Assembly (NCBI RefSeq): GCF_001645125.1
Contig: NZ_LXKA01000254.1
Location: 1-64,000 of the forward strand
Length of the DNA: 64,000 nucleotides
DNA from: Paraburkholderia ginsengiterrae
GTDB lineage: Bacteria > Pseudomonadota > Gammaproteobacteria > Burkholderiales > Burkholderiaceae
Direction: 5' to 3'
Shown piece by piece: positions 1 to 9,511 of this stretch. The position numbers and the translations under genes are program-made. Within the stretch, counting starts at the first letter, position 1; each line of letters begins with the position of its first letter. The notes beneath the pieces are model-generated. The model saw only the letters and a program-made list of their open reading frames with translations, was not told the origin of the DNA and ran no database searches.

Positions 1-157
1 CCGCTTCGCGCAGACGCACCGCTTCTTCCACCGCGATTTCGTCGAACGGATTCATCGACATCTTCACGTTGGCGATATCGACGCCCGTGCCGTCCGATTT
101 CACCCGGACTTTCACGTTGTAATCGACTACCCGTTTAACAGGAACAAGAATCTTCAT
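1..157 (-). CDS. etfB: Electron transfer flavoprotein subunit beta, 5' part (cut by window edge)
   Basis: The first 52 residues are visible, opening [20 protein letters not shown] and followed by a stretch ending [17 protein letters not shown], the conserved N-terminus of EtfB. With EtfA this FAD/AMP protein takes electrons from acyl-CoA dehydrogenases and passes them to ETF-quinone oxidoreductase. The ATG at 155-157 has a GAGGAAA ribosome site just upstream on the minus strand. It is the third gene of a same-strand run after a thiolase and a CoA-transferase, which fits acyl-CoA oxidation. The rest of the gene, and probably etfA, lies outside the window to the left. Confidence 0.9.
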   Translation of the reverse strand, partial: MKILVPVKRVVDYNVKVRVKSDGTGVDIANVKMSMNPFDEIAVEEAVRLREA

Positions 158-236
158 ACAGTTTCCTCAATGTGTTTGATCGTGCCCGCACGACCTGTGC
201 GCTGTCGACGAACGATGATCGACTGGCCGCCATGCA

Positions 237-1445
237 TCAAACGACGCCCTCTACCTTCAGCCGTGAGATTTGTTCGTCGGACAATCCGAGCAGCGAGTGC
301 AGCACGTCCCGCGTGTCTTCGCCGAGTTGCGGCGGCGCTCGCCGCACCGGCGGACGCGATCCGTCGATGCGATAGGGCGGTGCGAGCACTTGGGCGCTGC
401 CGGCCTCCGGATGGACGTGCGTGGTCACGAGTCCCGCGTCGATGGCTCGCCTGGACGTCAGCGCCTCGTGTAGACCGAGCACTTCGCCACACGGAATGCC
501 GGCCTCGGTCAGACGCTCGATCAAAACCCGGCGCTGGCGCCGCCCGATTTCCCGATCGAGTTCCGGCACCAGCACCGCACGATTTTCCGCGCGGCCAAGA
601 TTCGTTCGAAAGCGGTCGTCGTCGGCGAGGTCGGGACGCTCAATCACCTCCCGGCAGAAGCGCTCGAACTGCCTGTTGTTGCCGACCGTGATGACGAGCG
701 GTCCGTCTTCCGCGTTGAACACGCCATACGGCACGATCGATGGATGTGCATTGCCGTAGCGCAGCGAGTCTTCACCCCTGATCAGCGCTTCCAGACCGTA
801 GTACGACGTGATCATCAGGCCGCAATCGAAAAGCGCCATTTCGATGTGGCGGCCCTTGCCGGTTTGCTGGCGCTCGTACAGCGCCGCGAGCACGCCCTGG
901 GCCGAGTACATGCCGGTGAAGAGATCGACTGCGGCGACGCCGAATTTCAGCGGAGGCTGAGTGGCTTCACCGTTGAGTGCCATCAGCCCGGCTTCGCCCT
1001 GCACCACGAGATCGTAGCCGGGGCGCGCGGCTTCCGGGCCGGCACGGTCATACCCGGAGATCGAGCAGTAGATCAGCCCCGGGTGATCCTGTTTCAGTTG
1101 TTCATAGCCGAGTCCCAGCTTTTCCGCACCGCCGAACTTGAAGTTCTGGATTACCACGTCGCTTTGCCGTGCGAGATCCCGAGCGATCTGCTGGCCTTCG
1201 GCGGTTTGCAGATCGATCGTTACCGAGTGCTTGTTGCGGTTCGCGCTGTTGAAGTAGGACGTCGCGGTCGGGCCGACGCGCAAACCCCAGTCACGTGTAT
1301 CGTCGCCGCGCTGCGGGTGTTCGACCTTGATGACTTCTGCACCGAGATCGCCAAGCACCATCGCGCACCACGGGCCCGCGAGCACACGGGAGAGATCGAG
1401 AACGCGTACGCCCGCAAGCGGCAGTGAAGAATTCTGATTCGACAT
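237..1445 (-). CDS. CaiB/BaiF (class III) CoA-transferase
   Basis: This 402-residue protein has the usual length for family III CoA-transferases such as formyl-CoA:oxalate, carnitine or benzylsuccinate transferases. These interlocked homodimers move CoA between acids through an aspartyl-CoA anhydride. Visible signatures are the N-terminal LAGVRVLDLSRVLAGPWCAM, then LGAEVIKVEHPQRGDDTR, and RPGYDLVVQGEAGLM, in which Asp145 is the expected catalytic aspartate. It lies 28 bp downstream of the thiolase stop and upstream of etfB on the same strand, so it probably activates an organic acid for degradation. The substrate cannot be read from sequence; dicarboxylates such as succinate or glutarate are common donors in this family. 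Confidence 0.88.
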   Translation of the reverse strand: MSNQNSSLPLAGVRVLDLSRVLAGPWCAMVLGDLGAEVIKVEHPQRGDDTRDWGLRVGPTATSYFNSANRNKHSVTIDLQTAEGQQIARDLARQSDVVIQNFKFGGAEKLGLGYEQLKQDHPGLIYCSISGYDRAGPEAARPGYDLVVQGEAGLMALNGEATQPPLKFGVAAVDLFTGMYSAQGVLAALYERQQTGKGRHIEMALFDCGLMITSYYGLEALIRGEDSLRYGNAHPSIVPYGVFNAEDGPLVITVGNNRQFERFCREVIERPDLADDDRFRTNLGRAENRAVLVPELDREIGRRQRRVLIERLTEAGIPCGEVLGLHEALTSRRAIDAGLVTTHVHPEAGSAQVLAPPYRIDGSRPPVRRAPPQLGEDTRDVLHSLLGLSDEQISRLKVEGVV

Positions 1446-1473
1446 GATTCGTCCGGATAGTCAGGGGCTTCGT

Positions 1474-2655
1474 TCAGTAGATTTCGAACAGACCGGCGGC
1501 ACCCATGCCGCCGGAGATGCACATCGTGACGACCGCGTACTTCACGCCACGGCGGCGGCCTTCGAGCAGGACGTGTCCGGCTAGGCGTGCGCCCGTCATA
1601 CCGAACGGGTGGCCGATGGAGATCGCGCCGCCGTTGACGTTCAAGCGCTCATCAGGAATGCCAAGTTGCTGCTGGCAGTAGATGGCCTGCGAGGCAAATG
1701 CCTCATTGAGTTCCCACAGGCCGATATCGTCGATCGTGAGCCCGTGGCGCGCGAGCAGCTTCGGTACGGCGTACACCGGGCCAATACCCATTTCGTCTGG
1801 CTCGCAACCCGCCACCGCAAGGCCGCGGAATGCGCCGAGCGGAGCGAGGTTGCGGCGCTGGGCTTCCTGTGCTTCCATCATCACGCACGCCGATGCGCCG
1901 TCGGATAGTTGCGATGCGTTGCCCGCCGTGATGAATTTCTCCGGTCCCTTGACGGGAGCGAGCTTTGCGAGTGCTTCGTAAGTGGTGCCACGGCGATTGC
2001 AGTTGTCAGCTGAAATCGTGACTTCGCGGTGGCTGAGTGTGCCGGTTTCTTTGTCGGTGACGGCCATCGTCGTGGTGACCGGTACGATCTCGTCGGCGAA
2101 GCGGCCCGTGAGCTGCGCTTCCTCGGTCTTGCGCTGGCTGCCGGCGGAAAAGCGGTCCTGCGCTTCGCGGCTGATGCCGTAGCGTTGCGCGACGATATCA
2201 GCGGTGTCGATCATCGCGAGGTAGAGCGCCGGCTTGTGTTCGACGAGCCACGGGTCGAGGTCGCTCGCGGCGTCGTCGCGCGTGCGGATGCCGGAGATGC
2301 TTTCCACGCCGCCCGCGATCATTGCCGGTGCGCCATCGACGACGATGCGGCCCGCGGCCATCGCGATCGCCTGCAGGCCCGATGCGCAGAAGCGGTTGAC
2401 GGTGGTGCCGGCAATCGAGAGCGGCAGCCCCGAGCGGATCACCGTCTGGCGCGCGACGTTGCGGCCGGTAATGCCCTCGGGATAGCCGCAGCCGAGGATC
2501 GCGTCTTCAATGAGTTCCGGGTCGACGCCCGAGCGGTCAACCGCGGCGCGCATGGCGAACGAAGCGAGCGTCGGGCCGTGCGTGATGTTGAATTCGCCGC
2601 GATGCGCCTTGGTCATCGGCGTGCGTGCGGTGGAAACAATAACGGCTTCGCGCAT
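1474..2655 (-). CDS. Acetyl-CoA C-acyltransferase (thiolase)
   Basis: This is a 393-residue degradative-type thiolase. Cys90 in [14 protein letters not shown] is the acyl-accepting nucleophile, His349 in the [11 protein letters not shown] motif activates it, and Cys379 in [13 protein letters not shown] is the proton-transfer cysteine. All three are intact. The start is set at 2655 ([14 protein letters not shown]), which matches family N-termini and has an AGGA site upstream; the 42-residue open extension further upstream has no thiolase character. With the downstream CoA-transferase and etfB it forms a beta-oxidation-type operon that cleaves a 3-ketoacyl-CoA to acetyl-CoA. Chain-length preference is not readable. 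Confidence 0.92.
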   Translation of the reverse strand: MREAVIVSTARTPMTKAHRGEFNITHGPTLASFAMRAAVDRSGVDPELIEDAILGCGYPEGITGRNVARQTVIRSGLPLSIAGTTVNRFCASGLQAIAMAAGRIVVDGAPAMIAGGVESISGIRTRDDAASDLDPWLVEHKPALYLAMIDTADIVAQRYGISREAQDRFSAGSQRKTEEAQLTGRFADEIVPVTTTMAVTDKETGTLSHREVTISADNCNRRGTTYEALAKLAPVKGPEKFITAGNASQLSDGASACVMMEAQEAQRRNLAPLGAFRGLAVAGCEPDEMGIGPVYAVPKLLARHGLTIDDIGLWELNEAFASQAIYCQQQLGIPDERLNVNGGAISIGHPFGMTGARLAGHVLLEGRRRGVKYAVVTMCISGGMGAAGLFEIY

Positions 2656-2980
2656 GGTCTGAGTCCTGAGAGGATGAATTGACTGAGCCGCTCGCGCGGC
2701 TTGATGGAGGCGGGTGACGTCCGCAGTGCGTGCGTTGACGGGCGAGTGAGGGACCGCGGCGACGAACCTCGTGCAGCGCATCTGGACATCGATAGTCTCG
2801 CCGTGCAGTTAGTTCGGTATCCTGCGTTGTCTTGTCTCCATGTACTGACCTTTCTATCGCCACATTGTTTAATGACTTAAATGTCTTGACAATCCCATTG
2901 CGAATTGACGGACTGTTAATCGTAGATTGACAATGAGGGCGAGAGAACCCCGAAGGCGGACCCCGGCCGGGCCTGCTACA
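2656..2980. other. Intergenic region upstream of the thiolase operon
   Basis: This 325-bp non-coding stretch lies between the end of a LysR gene and the thiolase start, both on the minus strand. It is AT-richer around 2860-2935 and should hold the thiolase promoter. The octamer TTGACAAT occurs at 2886-2893 and again at 2927-2934, 41 bp apart (about four helical turns), which may be a regulator site. No open frame there has protein-like character. Confidence 0.5.
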
Positions 2981-3892
2981 TCAAGCCCATGTCTTCGCGA
3001 GTTCGAGGATTTCGTCGCGCAGGAAATCGATCAGCGCTTGCGTCGCGGGTGACGGATAGCGGTTGGGCAACGTGACGATGTACAGCGTGCTTTGCCGTCC
3101 GACAACGCGATACTCGGGCAGGATCGGCTGCAAATCCTGGTTCATCGGCACATGCATCACATAGACCGGCAGCACGCCGATGCCCATGCCCGCGCGAACC
3201 GCGTCCGTGAGAAAGGGGTAATCCGTCGATTGCAGGGTGGGCGGCACGGTAATGGTGTGGACATCCGCGTCATTCTGCCGGTGCCTGAGTTCGACGGACG
3301 CGCGTTCGCGGCTATAGGGTGAGCCGATCAGCTGATGTTTTTCGAGGTCGGCTGGATGCGTAACCGGTCCGTGCTCGCGCAAAAAATCGGCTGACGCGCA
3401 CAGGGTCCAGTCGATCGGGCAGATATGGCGCGCGACGTAGTCGAGCGGAGGTGTGGAGAGGATTCTGACCGCGACGTCCACTTCAGACGCGATCAGGTCT
3501 TCGATCAGGTTGTCGAACGTAACGGTTAGCGCGATACCCGGATGCGCGCGGGCGAACTCGAGCAATTTCGAGCCGACAAACATTCTGCCGAAGCCGGTCG
3601 GCACGCTGATTCGCACGCGGCCGCGGAGCGTCTGGCCGAGACTGTCGATCGACGCGCGAGCCGTGTTGAGCTCTTCCAGTATCCGCTGGCCGCTGTCGAA
3701 CAAGGTGCGCCCGGCCTGCGTCAGTTCAAAGCTGCGCGTTGAGCGGCGCAGCAATTGCGCACCGGTCTCGCGTTCGAGCAGTTTCAGGCGCTGACTCACA
3801 TTGGCGCGCGTCATGCCGAGTTTTCGCGCGGCCGCGCTGAGGCTGCGCGATTCCACGATCTCGACGAACAGGCCGATCAGGTTCAGGTCCAT
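2981..3892 (-). CDS. LysR-family transcriptional regulator
   Basis: This 303-residue protein has an N-terminal winged helix-turn-helix (MDLNLIGLFVEIVESRSLSA then ARKLGMTRANVSQRLKLLERETGAQLLRR) and a periplasmic-binding-protein-like effector domain from about residue 90. The fold belongs to the LysR branch with an RISVPTGFGRMFV opening of the effector domain. The start at 3892 gives the canonical MDLNL beginning; a 20-residue upstream extension is basic and unlike the family. It is divergent from an MFS carrier (start 4142) and probably controls that carrier and the quinone oxidoreductase. The shared intergenic region holds a GTGTT-TAGT-AACAC palindrome at 3917-3930. Confidence 0.9.
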   Translation of the reverse strand: MDLNLIGLFVEIVESRSLSAAARKLGMTRANVSQRLKLLERETGAQLLRRSTRSFELTQAGRTLFDSGQRILEELNTARASIDSLGQTLRGRVRISVPTGFGRMFVGSKLLEFARAHPGIALTVTFDNLIEDLIASEVDVAVRILSTPPLDYVARHICPIDWTLCASADFLREHGPVTHPADLEKHQLIGSPYSRERASVELRHRQNDADVHTITVPPTLQSTDYPFLTDAVRAGMGIGVLPVYVMHVPMNQDLQPILPEYRVVGRQSTLYIVTLPNRYPSPATQALIDFLRDEILELAKTWA

Positions 3893-3916
3893 AGATATTC
3901 TTCGAGCACAGGGCGG

Positions 3917-3930
3917 GTGTTTAGTAACAC
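3917..3930. promoter_or_regulatory. Candidate LysR operator (palindrome)
   Basis: A perfect 5-bp inverted repeat, GTGTT and AACAC around a 4-bp centre TAGT, lies in the 249-bp gap between the LysR gene and the divergent MFS gene. It begins 25 bp upstream of the regulator start codon. Size and position suit a LysR binding site that also autoregulates. This is inference from symmetry only. Confidence 0.4.
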
Positions 3931-4141
3931 GATCTCGCGCACGACGCAACATGGATCCGGCGATGTGCAGGGAGCGGGACGAGTCTCATCAACCCCGGAT
4001 GTGGCATCCAAAGACAAGCCGGTGTCACGCATTGCTAAATCGGGCGTCCCGCGAACCCATAGAATTGATCTGCGGGAGCCAGTCCGCCCGCCAATGCCGG
4101 CAGAAGTGCACGAGTACACACAAGAGATGAAGGAGACATGC

Positions 4142-5440
4142 ATGAGGATGCACGAATTTGACGGCGGGCGAGGGGCCACCGTCACGCTAGGAGAAAAGTT
4201 GCCGGTGTATCCGTGGGTCGTCTTTGCGCTGACCCTGGGTCTCGTGATGTCCGATTACATGTCGCGGCAGGTGCTGACGGCGGTGTTTCCGCTGCTCAAG
4301 TCGGCCTGGCATCTGTCGGACACTCAACTGGGTTCGCTCAATAGCGTCGTGGCGCTGCTGGTCGGCATTCTGACCCTCCCGCTGTCGCTGCTGGCGGGGC
4401 GTTGGGGACACGTCAAAAGCATCATCCTGATGTCGGCGCTGTGGAGCCTCGCCACGCTGGGCTGCGCCTTGTCGACAAGTTTCGGGGAAATGCTCGTTGC
4501 CCGCGCGCTCGTCGGCATTGGTGAGGCCGCTTATGGCGCGGTGGCGCCCGCGGTCTTGCTGAGCATTTTTCCGGTACACCTGCGAGCGACGCTTATCGGC
4601 GCTTTTACGGCAGGCGCGTCGTTCGGCTCGATGATCGGCATGGCGTTTGGCGGCGCGGTTGCCGTTCATCTCGGGTGGCCTTGGTCGTTCGCCGCGATGG
4701 GGTCTTTCGGAATCCTGCTGGTCGTCGTCTTTCGGCTGGTGGTGACGGACGCGCGGCTGGCGCGCCATCAGGCGTCGAAGGCGAGCCACGCTGCTGCCGC
4801 GCCTGGCATCAGGGACACATTGCGTGGCCTGATACGCGGGCTCGCTTCGTCCAGGTCGCTCGTTTGCGCGTATCTCGGCAGCGGGCTGCAACTCTTCTGC
4901 ACCGCCTCGTTGTGGGCGTGGATGCCGAGCTATCTGAACCGCTATTACGCGATGGCTCCGGGCCGCGCGGCGATGTCGGCCGCCGCATTCGTGCTGCTTT
5001 CGGGCATCGGCATGATCGCCTGTGGCCTGCTTGCCGACAAGGTCAGCAAAGCGCGGCCGGTGAGGAAGTGGGACGCGGCATTCCTCTATTGCCTCACGGT
5101 CTTCACGTTACTCATGGTCGCTTTCCGGCTCGCGCCAGGCGCGCTGCAACTCGCGCTGATTGGTGTGGCGATGTTCATTACGTCCGGGACGAACGGGCCG
5201 GGTGGCGCAATGGTGGCCAATCTCACTTCACGCTCGATTCACGCATCGGCATTCGCGCTTCTCACGATTACCTACAACCTGCTCGGCACCGCGCCAGGGC
5301 CGTTCTTTACAGGATTCGTCGCGGACCGCATCGGCTTGCTCGGCGCATTGCAGTTCATGCCGCTTGTCAGTCTCGTTTCGGCCACTGCGTTTGTCATCGG
5401 CAAGCGCAGCTATGCACGCGATCTGACGCGTGTTGCCTGA
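4142..5440 (+). CDS. MFS transporter
   Basis: This 432-residue inner-membrane carrier has about 12 hydrophobic segments. The signature loop between segments 2 and 3 reads LAGRWGHVKSIILMSALWS, and a long cytoplasmic loop near residues 195-230 divides the halves. The start at 4142 is preferred because AAGGAGA lies 5 bp upstream; an in-frame ATG at 4127 lies before the ribosome site, and the open frame further upstream runs into the LysR gene. It is followed 43 bp later by a quinone oxidoreductase on the same strand and is divergent from a LysR gene. The substrate is unknown; small organic acids are typical for this arrangement. Confidence 0.85.
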   Translation: MRMHEFDGGRGATVTLGEKLPVYPWVVFALTLGLVMSDYMSRQVLTAVFPLLKSAWHLSDTQLGSLNSVVALLVGILTLPLSLLAGRWGHVKSIILMSALWSLATLGCALSTSFGEMLVARALVGIGEAAYGAVAPAVLLSIFPVHLRATLIGAFTAGASFGSMIGMAFGGAVAVHLGWPWSFAAMGSFGILLVVVFRLVVTDARLARHQASKASHAAAAPGIRDTLRGLIRGLASSRSLVCAYLGSGLQLFCTASLWAWMPSYLNRYYAMAPGRAAMSAAAFVLLSGIGMIACGLLADKVSKARPVRKWDAAFLYCLTVFTLLMVAFRLAPGALQLALIGVAMFITSGTNGPGGAMVANLTSRSIHASAFALLTITYNLLGTAPGPFFTGFVADRIGLLGALQFMPLVSLVSATAFVIGKRSYARDLTRVA

Positions 5441-5483
5441 TGGCGTGACGATATTCCATATCTCATCAAGGAGATTCTCCAGC

Positions 5484-6455
5484 ATGGCAAAAGCGATTCG
5501 TTTTCATGAGGTGGGTGGTGCAGAAGTCCTGCGGCTGGAAACGGTTCAGGTTGGCGACCCCGGACCTGGCCAGGTCCGGGTGCGGCACACGTATGTGGCG
5601 GTCAATTTCATCGACATCTACTTTCGCACCGGCCAATATCCGCTCGAGCTGCCCAATGGTTTGGGCTCGGATGCGGTGGGCGTGATCGAAGCCGTCGGCG
5701 AGGGTGTGACCGACATCAAGGTGGGCGATCGGGTGGGTTATCTGCTCGGTCCGCAGGGTGCGTATTCAGAAGTACGCGTGATGCCCGCCGACGTGCTGAT
5801 TCCGCTGCCCGATGGTGTGACCGACAGGACTGCGGCGACGCTGATCATGAAGGGCATGACGGCGCAGTACCTGTTTCGCCAGGTTTATCCGCTCAAGGGC
5901 GGCGAGACCATTCTGTACCATGCAGCAGCAGGCGGCGTAGGATTGATTGCTTGCCAGTGGGCACGTGCGTTGGGTGTCACGATGATCGGCACCGTCAGTA
6001 CCGACGAGAAGGCCGAAGTGGCGAAAGCGCATGGCTGCACCCACGTCATCGTGAGTTCGCGCGAAAACATCGCCAAACGTGTACGCGAGCTGACCGGTGG
6101 TAAAGGCGTGGAAGTCGTGTTTGATTCGGTCGGCAAGGACACGCTCGAAGCCTCGCTAGACAGCTTGCAGGTGCGCGGTGCGCTGGTCAGCAATGGCACG
6201 AGTTCGGGGCCGGTGCTCATCGATACGCGTGTGCTTGCCCGCAAGGGATCGATCTGGGTGACGCGCCCGGCCATGGCGCACTACGCAACACCACGCTCGC
6301 ACATGCTGGAGATGGCGCGCGAGCTATTCGATCTTGTGCTGGCGGGCAAGATCAAGGGTGAGCCGGGGCAGACATTCGCGCTCGCCGAAGCCGCCGATGC
6401 GCACCGCGCGCTTGAATCGCGCAAGACGACAGGCTCGACGGTGCTGGTGCCATAA
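5484..6455 (+). CDS. NADPH:quinone oxidoreductase (zinc-independent MDR family)
   Basis: This 323-residue protein belongs to the QorA group of medium-chain dehydrogenases. It opens AKAIRFHEVGGAEVLRLETV, and contains the quinone reductase/zeta-crystallin signature region (GMTAQYLFRQVYPLKGGETI) and the NADPH-binding loop HAAAGGVGLIACQWA around residue 150. Zinc-coordinating cysteines of alcohol dehydrogenases are absent, as expected. The enzyme reduces quinones, often by one electron, in the cytosol. The start at 5484 has an AAGGAG site; it is probably co-transcribed with the upstream MFS gene under the divergent LysR regulator. Confidence 0.9.
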   Translation: MAKAIRFHEVGGAEVLRLETVQVGDPGPGQVRVRHTYVAVNFIDIYFRTGQYPLELPNGLGSDAVGVIEAVGEGVTDIKVGDRVGYLLGPQGAYSEVRVMPADVLIPLPDGVTDRTAATLIMKGMTAQYLFRQVYPLKGGETILYHAAAGGVGLIACQWARALGVTMIGTVSTDEKAEVAKAHGCTHVIVSSRENIAKRVRELTGGKGVEVVFDSVGKDTLEASLDSLQVRGALVSNGTSSGPVLIDTRVLARKGSIWVTRPAMAHYATPRSHMLEMARELFDLVLAGKIKGEPGQTFALAEAADAHRALESRKTTGSTVLVP

Positions 6456-6543
6456 ACGTGGGCTCTGGCGGTCAACTGGTTTCAGAGGACCGCCCCGTGC
6501 CGATGCATGCCGGCATTATGCCGAGGCCAGGTGCCTGCAAACT

Positions 6544-7578
6544 TCAGTGTTTCCCGCTGAGAAGCGTATCGACGGGATCACTCGAAAAATCACTTCTCCA
6601 GCGCGTTGGCGGCTTACCGAATTCAGTGCTGAACCAGCGCGAAAACGCACTGATTTCGGAAAAGCCCACGAGGTCCGCGACTTCGGAGACCGTATAGCGG
6701 CGATTGCTGAGATAACGCACCGCCAGTTCGCGGCGCACCTCGTTCATCAGCGCGGAGAAGCTTTCGCCCGCTTGTTCGAGTTGCCGCTGCAGGGTGCGCG
6801 GCGTGAGCCCGAGGCGCTGTCCCACCTGTTCAATGGCGCCATGTCCTTGCGGCAGGAGAGTGTGCATCGCCCGCCGAACGTCATCGGCGATCGAGTCGCG
6901 CCTCGCTCTCGGCCGAAGGTCGAGGAGTTCCTTCGCGTAGCGCGCGAGTGCCGCGTCGGCGAGAGGATTGGGGCGATCGAGCTCATGCTGGGCCAGCACG
7001 ATGGCGTCGAAATCACAGCCGAACTCGACTTTCGGACCAAAGAACGGCCGGTGGACGCGAAGGCTGTCGGGCGCCCTGTGGGCGAAGTAGACGCCGCGCG
7101 GCTTCCATTGCGGGCCCAGGATGCTCCGGATAAGACTGAAGACCGCCCCGACAGTGAGTTCGACGACCTCCCGCCCCGGATCCGGACGTCCTGTGACGAG
7201 GACGATATGCATCACCGCAATGTCCGGGAAATCCGCCACTCGAATCGACACGGAATCGCTAAGCAGGTGCCGGTATTGCTCGATTTCCGCGAGCACGTGC
7301 CGCAGTGTGGGTTGATGCTGGAGATACAGGCTCAGCGCGCCAAAGTCGGACAAACGCCACGATTCGCCGATGCGCACGCCAAGCGACTGGAGTTCGGACG
7401 ACTTGGCCGATGCCTCGAATACCCGCGCCAGGGCCGACTCCGGAATGCGCAAATCGGGCGCGTACAGGCAGGCCGGATCGAGCCCGGCGTCTTGCACTAC
7501 GCGAACCGGATCGATACCGGCCGAGCGGGCAATGTCGGAATACTTGATCAGGGATGCACTGCGAACCAGGATGGCCAT
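6544..7578 (-). CDS. AraC-family regulator (arabinose-binding-type N-domain)
   Basis: This 344-residue regulator has an N-terminal effector domain of the OruR/Arabinose_bd type (residues about 1-210) followed by a C-terminal AraC helix-turn-helix pair (IEQVGQRLGLTPRTLQRQLEQAGESF, then YTVSEVADLVGFSEISAFSRWFSTEFGKPPTRWR). It is convergent with the quinone oxidoreductase and divergent from a porin whose start lies 221 bp away, so the porin is the most likely target. It has the same architecture as the AraC gene at 10367-11395, but the sequences differ, so the two are not a recent duplication. Confidence 0.9.
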   Translation of the reverse strand: MAILVRSASLIKYSDIARSAGIDPVRVVQDAGLDPACLYAPDLRIPESALARVFEASAKSSELQSLGVRIGESWRLSDFGALSLYLQHQPTLRHVLAEIEQYRHLLSDSVSIRVADFPDIAVMHIVLVTGRPDPGREVVELTVGAVFSLIRSILGPQWKPRGVYFAHRAPDSLRVHRPFFGPKVEFGCDFDAIVLAQHELDRPNPLADAALARYAKELLDLRPRARRDSIADDVRRAMHTLLPQGHGAIEQVGQRLGLTPRTLQRQLEQAGESFSALMNEVRRELAVRYLSNRRYTVSEVADLVGFSEISAFSRWFSTEFGKPPTRWRSDFSSDPVDTLLSGKH

Positions 7579-7799
7579 GATGTCACTGTGGGGAGCTGGT
7601 CAATGAACATATCGCAGGAATCCCGAGGCGTCTCTGAGGAGTAACCATTACGCCGAACTCGCCCGCGGCTTTGATTCTCTGTCGCGAAGCGTCAGATTCT
7701 GGCGTGCAGGATCAAGCGCAAGGTCCGCACTTTTCACACAATCCATTTCAACAGTGGGCCGATTCCCGACCGGTCACCACAATAAGCGGAGGAGACGCA

Positions 7800-8924
7800 A
7801 TGAAGCTGAAGTGGAGCAGTGTGGCTGTACTCGCTGTCATGGCCGGCGCGGCGCACGCGCAATCGTCGGTGCTTCTGTATGGCGCCATCGATACTGGCCT
7901 GTTTTACCAGAGCACGTCGGCCGCGACTTTCTCGCCGGCCGCGAAAAACGGCGGACATGTCTACGGTTTGAAGGACGCCGGCATTTACTCCAGCTTCTGG
8001 GGCATGAAGGGGACTGAGGACATCGGCGGCGGCTATAAGGTGAACTTCAGGTTGCAGGGCGTGTTCAACAGCGGCAACGGCAAGCTCGGTCTCTCCGACA
8101 CGACGGGTGGCACCGCGATCTTCAATCAACAGACGACGATAGGCATATCGGGGCCGTTCGGCACGATCGACGCGGGCCGGCAGTACGCACCCATGATCCA
8201 CGCCATGGCCGAAACCGACGTTCGCGCGGCACAGTACTTCGGCAGCATTCTGGGTGCCTGGCTCGGGGTGAACCAGGCCGCCGGCTGGTCCGGCACGAAC
8301 ACGAGCGTGCCGATCGGCGCGCTGTACGACAGCAATGCGATCGTCTATCAGACGCCTAGGTTCTACGGCGCGTCGGTCGCGCTGGAATATGCGCCTGGCG
8401 GCGTGCCGGGGCAGATTCAGGGCGTCACGCGCGAATCGGCTGTACTAAGGTATTCGAACTATGGCCTCAATCTTGCCGCGGTCTACTACAACGGACACGA
8501 TACGAATCTGTCTGCAACCACGCCCGCGACCGGTGTCGACAACAATCGCTTCTACTACTTCGGCGCGAAGTACACATTCCACGGCCTGTCTGTTTCGGCC
8601 TCCTACGGTATCGGTAGAAATCCGGCGAACACGAATCACGCCGACTACGAAATTATTTCGGGCGGCCTTGGTTACCAGTTCAATCCGTTCCTCAGAGTCA
8701 CGTCCGGCTACTACTACCTGAAAGACCGGAACAATTCGGCGAATCATTCGAGCGAATACGCGCTCGGTGCGGAATACGGTCTGTCAAAGCGCACGCTGGT
8801 TTACGCACAGGTCGGGTACGTCGCAAACCGCGGCACGATGAATCAGACCATAACGTATGGCGCACCCGTCGCGCCAGGCGCTTCGACCACGGCCGCGATG
8901 ATCGGCATTCGACACACCTTCTGA
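7800..8924 (+). CDS. Gram-negative porin (OmpC-like, Burkholderiales type)
   Basis: This 374-residue outer-membrane porin has a Sec signal peptide with an AHA/QSS cleavage context near residue 21 (MKLKWSSVAVLAVMAGAAHA). The mature start QSSVLLYGAIDTGLFY is typical of burkholderial trimeric porins. The protein ends in IGIRHTF, the terminal-Phe signal recognised by the BAM machinery. GGAGGAGACGC upstream of 7800 is a good ribosome site, and the open frame before it is not signal-peptide-like. It is divergent from an AraC gene and followed 21 bp later by a BON-domain gene. The role is passive solute entry; the specific substrate is unknown. Confidence 0.92.
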   Translation: MKLKWSSVAVLAVMAGAAHAQSSVLLYGAIDTGLFYQSTSAATFSPAAKNGGHVYGLKDAGIYSSFWGMKGTEDIGGGYKVNFRLQGVFNSGNGKLGLSDTTGGTAIFNQQTTIGISGPFGTIDAGRQYAPMIHAMAETDVRAAQYFGSILGAWLGVNQAAGWSGTNTSVPIGALYDSNAIVYQTPRFYGASVALEYAPGGVPGQIQGVTRESAVLRYSNYGLNLAAVYYNGHDTNLSATTPATGVDNNRFYYFGAKYTFHGLSVSASYGIGRNPANTNHADYEIISGGLGYQFNPFLRVTSGYYYLKDRNNSANHSSEYALGAEYGLSKRTLVYAQVGYVANRGTMNQTITYGAPVAPGASTTAAMIGIRHTF

Positions 8925-8945
8925 CCTCGCGAACCGGAGCTGACA

Positions 8946-9320
8946 ATGACCAACCAACGGTTTTTTTCCTTTGCCATTGGCGCGCTGCTTGTGGCGACTT
9001 CGTTCAGCGCATGGGCGCAGGGCGGCGCGACGGTGGAGGCATCGACGGCACCGGCCGTAGCGGCGTCCGGCACGCCGACAGCGCGAGAGATGAGAAAAGC
9101 AAATCGCGCGCTGAGCCGCAGGGTGTACGCCGAACTCGCAAAGCATAAGGAGATTGACGCCGGGAACATTAGCGTCGTAGCGAGAAACGGCGCCATAACG
9201 CTCAACGGTACGGTCACGGAGGCGTCGCAGATCGACGCAGTGGTAGCGATCGCGAAAGGCGTGCCCGGCGTGACGTTTGTCGCAAACAGGCTCTCGATGC
9301 AGCGTCCGCTCGGCGAATAG
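8946..9320 (+). CDS. BON-domain periplasmic protein
   Basis: This 124-residue secreted protein has a Sec signal peptide (cleavage after SAWA, residue 23), an Ala/Thr-rich linker and one BON domain at about residues 56-118. The BON domain shows the pattern INVVARNGAITLNGTVTEASQ then GVPGVTFVANRL-like (here ISVVARNG and GVPGVTFVANRL). BON domains bind phospholipid or envelope components and stabilise the outer membrane under stress (OsmY/DolP type). It lies 21 bp after a porin and is probably co-transcribed with it. A 9-bp hairpin follows at 9329-9352. Confidence 0.88.
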   Translation: MTNQRFFSFAIGALLVATSFSAWAQGGATVEASTAPAVAASGTPTAREMRKANRALSRRVYAELAKHKEIDAGNISVVARNGAITLNGTVTEASQIDAVVAIAKGVPGVTFVANRLSMQRPLGE

Positions 9321-9328
9321 CAACAGCC

Positions 9329-9352
9329 GGTGCTGTCCTGCATGACAGCGCC
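9329..9352 (+). terminator. Possible terminator hairpin after the BON gene
   Basis: GGTGCTGTC and GACAGCGCC form a 9-bp stem with one G-T pair around a 6-nt loop, starting 8 bp after the stop codon. Only a weak T-rich stretch (AATTTT) follows about 10 bp later, so termination efficiency is uncertain. Confidence 0.45.
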
Positions 9353-9511
9353 CCTAAAGACAAATTTTGGCGCGATGGGTCAAGCGGGTGAATGGCCTGG
9401 TGCCGATAATCAGTAGCAGGTCAACAGATGCTGCTAACGCCTCCGAACTACCCCGCATCCGAAGGTCGATACGGTCGCGCGTCGGCCTCAAATACGCAAG
9501 GAAAGCTCACC

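Noticed and set aside
2656-2781. Upstream extension of the thiolase frame by 42 residues
   Set aside because: Not thiolase-like; the ATG at 2655 gives the family N-terminus with a ribosome site.
3755-4141. Long upstream extension of the MFS frame into the LysR gene
   Set aside because: It is an antisense shadow of the LysR helix-turn-helix region; the ribosome site at 4130-4136 points to the start at 4142.
6456-6543. Stem GCGGTC/GACCGC between the quinone oxidoreductase and AraC genes as a terminator
   Set aside because: Only 6 bp of stem around a long loop and no T-tract; not supported.
7579-7799. Tandem AraC half-sites upstream of the first porin
   Set aside because: I looked for direct repeats with 21-bp period in the gap between AraC and porin and found none convincing.
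9355-9404. A copy of the BKACE-type 17-bp repeat upstream of the TauD gene
   Set aside because: Only a partial TGGGTCAA match at 9376-9383 without a second unit at 21 bp; too weak to call.
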